Assembly (NCBI GenBank): GCA_937943625.1
Contig: CALEAD010000083.1
Span: 1-42,482, forward strand
Length of the DNA stretch: 42,482 nucleotides
Source: an uncultured Anaerolineae bacterium
GTDB taxonomy: Bacteria; Chloroflexota; Anaerolineae; Promineifilales; Promineifilaceae
Direction: 5' to 3'
The translations under genes and the position numbers were made by a program. Positions 40,962 through 42,482 of this stretch are shown here, one piece after another. Below the pieces are notes generated by a model. It searched no databases. It worked only from the letters and a program-made list of their open reading frames with translations, and was not told the DNA's origin. Each line of letters opens with the position of its first letter. Position 1 is the stretch's first letter.

Positions 40962-42482
40962 TGGGTCTGGCCAATCGTGTCAAGCAGGGAAACCCGCTGA
41001 TTAACCGCGTCAGGCGGCACGCGAACTTTTCGGTGCTGTTTCGTGCGCCGCAGGTTATGGGGCTGGTGGGGGAAATACGGCCGTATTCGCCGGCATTGGC
41101 AGATCTGCCTGTGCCCTCCCCTGATGCCTTTGTACCAGACACCGTCGCACCTACCTGGTCGCCGCCATCAGCGCAAACGTCGCCCACCTATGCGCCCGCC
41201 CAGCGGCCTGCGCAGCAGCCCGTGCAGGGGCAAACACCACTGCTTGCGCGCGCGCCACAAGAGGTGGCCCCTACCAGCACCCCTGTAGCAACAACTCCAG
41301 AGGGACAAGAAGAGGCGGTTTTGCAACCCGCAACGCTGCAACCCGCAGCAGAGCCTTTGCCTGTCCCTGCTGCGCCGGCTGTTGTGACGCCGACTGTGAC
41401 GGAAACCGCTTTACCCACAACACCACCTGTGGCTGCTCCTGGTGCACCTGTGGCCAGACCGGCTGTGGGCGTTCCCTCTGCTGCGCCTGCGCCCACAGCC
41501 GTTTACCGCGCCACGCAGGACTCCCGGGCTGTGGCTACTGCACCCACCATGTACCGTGCACCACAAAGTGCAATCACGCCACCGCCAATGGAAACGGCCG
41601 TTGCTGCTACACCGGCTGCGTCTCCCCAACCTGCCCCTGCCGTCACACAGACCAGCGATGCGGAATGGGAGCGCCTGAAGCGCATTTTGCGCGCACATGA
41701 GCGCAAGCAAGCGCTGGAAAAACGGGCGCAACCTGGCCCACCGCCCGGCACACCGCCGCCTGACGTGCCGCCGCCTGCCACATCACAGGTACAGCGTGCT
41801 GCTGTTCAGCCTGCGGAACCATCGCCCGGCGCGCAAACGCCGCGCAAGCCCCCCCTGGAGCAGGCGTGGCGGGTGCAAACGGCCGTATCTGCCGTGCAGC
41901 CTGTTATGCCACCTGTTGCGCTGCGGGAAACAGCCGCGCCACCCGCCCTCCCCACTGACTCGGAGCAGGAGCGTTTGCTGCGTGCCCGCCTGGAGCAAGT
42001 GTCGGCCAACAAGCCTACAGACTCCTCCATTGAGGTGCTGCTGCCGCGTCGTCCACGCCCGGTTGTGCCACCAAAGGAAGAGCCACAAAAAAAGCTGCTG
42101 CCGTTTTTGCAGCGCAAGGTTGATACCGAAGCGGCCGCCGCGCAGCCAGCAGAACTGGCCATGGTGCAGACAGAAATTGGCCCGTTGCCAGAGGACATGT
42201 GGGAGCTGCTAGGCGAAACGCCGCCAGGTGAATCATCAATGGCCAATAGTCAATTGCCAACCGCCACACCTGCGGCCGTCCCCAGAACGAGCGGGCCAGC
42301 AACGGCCGTGCAGCACGCCGTTGCCGCCGCCGAGAGCGCAGAGTTGCCAATCGGCACCCCCAAATTGCCAACCGCCACACCTGCGGCCGTCCCCGGAACG
42401 AGCGGGCCAGCAACGGCCGTACAGCGTGCTGTTGCCGCCGCCGAGAGCGCAGAGTTGCCAATCGGCACCCCCCAATTGCCAA
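40961..42482 (+). CDS. Proline/alanine-rich protein of the eCIS cluster (3' end outside window)
   Basis: An open frame of 507 codons runs from ATG 40961 to the window edge without a stop. The first 45 residues (MGLANRVKQGNPLINRVRRH, ANFSVLFRAPQVMGLVGEI) look folded. After that comes a long Pro/Ala/Thr/Val-rich, probably disordered stretch with short charged helices (DAEWERLKRILRAHERKQAL and EQERLLRARLEQV). Near the end a 37-residue unit is tandemly repeated (42254-42482). The function is unknown; a flexible linker, a baseplate or spike-associated protein, or a cargo carrier are possible. Confidence 0.7.
   Translation, partial: MGLANRVKQGNPLINRVRRHANFSVLFRAPQVMGLVGEIRPYSPALADLPVPSPDAFVPDTVAPTWSPPSAQTSPTYAPAQRPAQQPVQGQTPLLARAPQEVAPTSTPVATTPEGQEEAVLQPATLQPAAEPLPVPAAPAVVTPTVTETALPTTPPVAAPGAPVARPAVGVPSAAPAPTAVYRATQDSRAVATAPTMYRAPQSAITPPPMETAVAATPAASPQPAPAVTQTSDAEWERLKRILRAHERKQALEKRAQPGPPPGTPPPDVPPPATSQVQRAAVQPAEPSPGAQTPRKPPLEQAWRVQTAVSAVQPVMPPVALRETAAPPALPTDSEQERLLRARLEQVSANKPTDSSIEVLLPRRPRPVVPPKEEPQKKLLPFLQRKVDTEAAAAQPAELAMVQTEIGPLPEDMWELLGETPPGESSMANSQLPTATPAAVPRTSGPATAVQHAVAAAESAELPIGTPKLPTATPAAVPGTSGPATAVQRAVAAAESAELPIGTPQLP
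42254..42482 (+). repeat. 111-bp tandem repeat coding for a 37-residue unit
   Basis: Units begin at 42254, 42365 and 42476 (TTGCCAA each), with an exact 111-bp period that keeps the frame. The two complete units differ at a few positions only. Each codes for LPTATPAAVP, TSGPATAVQ, AVAAAESAELPIGTP. A third unit starts at the window edge, so the copy number is unknown. Confidence 0.88.

Noticed and set aside
42015..42482. Antisense repetitive open frame at the window end
   Set aside because: It mirrors the 111-bp repeat of the plus-strand Pro-rich gene, which is tightly coupled to the tube gene; the antisense repeat is a by-product.
35078..42482. Ordinary prophage
   Set aside because: DUF4255, two gp19-like tube genes and small helical proteins without capsid, terminase or integrase fit an injection system better; the downstream part outside the window could still change this.

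Overview
The window reads as a chromosomal stretch of an aerobic or facultative Chloroflexota bacterium, probably Anaerolineae/Ardenticatenales-like. This is inferred from the gene mix: a caa3-type A2 oxidase operon, a hyp maturation set, DUF4255/tail-sheath injection genes with a BTAD regulator, and DUF2723-type membrane proteins. A striking excess of the palindrome ACGGCCGT runs through nearly every gene. No tRNA, rRNA, CRISPR array or insertion sequence was seen.

Layout. 1-1380: thiolase (minus strand). 1381-5824: an ABC ATPase/FtsX-type permease operon with a good promoter and terminator. 5825-6483: a HepT/MntA toxin-antitoxin pair (minus). 6736-8756: a small gene with an apparently leaderless start, a truncated C39-like peptidase, a 38-codon gene and a sulfide:quinone-reductase-like flavoprotein. 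9024-16206: hydrogenase maturation genes hypF, hypC, hypD and hypE, interrupted by small unknown genes, a broken HicB-like gene, a DUF5678/aspartic-protease pair and a methyltransferase; no hydrogenase structural gene is present. 16203-17166: folB-folK (minus). 17308-22293: an epimerase, a GT4 glycosyltransferase, a large multi-membrane-span GT39/DUF2723-like protein and a YkgJ-type cysteine-cluster protein. 22405-33542: a long minus-strand series made of the cytochrome c oxidase operon (ctaC, ctaD, ctaF, ctaE, ctaG, SURF1), a FixH/YtkA-like protein, a TgpA-like transglutaminase and a GAF-PAS-cyclase. 34071-34805: a four-span membrane protein. 35078-end: the start of a contractile injection system (eCIS) cluster with a BTAD regulator, DUF4255 protein, sheath, two tube-like proteins, small assembly-type proteins and a proline-rich protein that runs off the window.

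The most unusual signal is not a gene family. Many gaps, and some coding regions, contain arrays of 7-bp (sometimes 8-bp or 6-bp) near-repeats. Each locus uses its own word, and the array is usually followed by a second array that is its approximate reverse complement, so the locus can fold into a long hairpin. Two such elements lie in frame inside hypF and one in the DUF2723-like gene; all three are built on the same GGATTTC/GGATTTG word. The 39163-39346 locus is a clean case with octamers. A second dispersed repeat of about 93 bp (24284-24376 and 33898-33990), and a GACCGCC-heptamer element sitting directly upstream of two ribosome binding sites, add to the picture. The set recalls the heptameric STRR repeats and HIP1 octamer of cyanobacteria, but here in a Chloroflexota-like genome.
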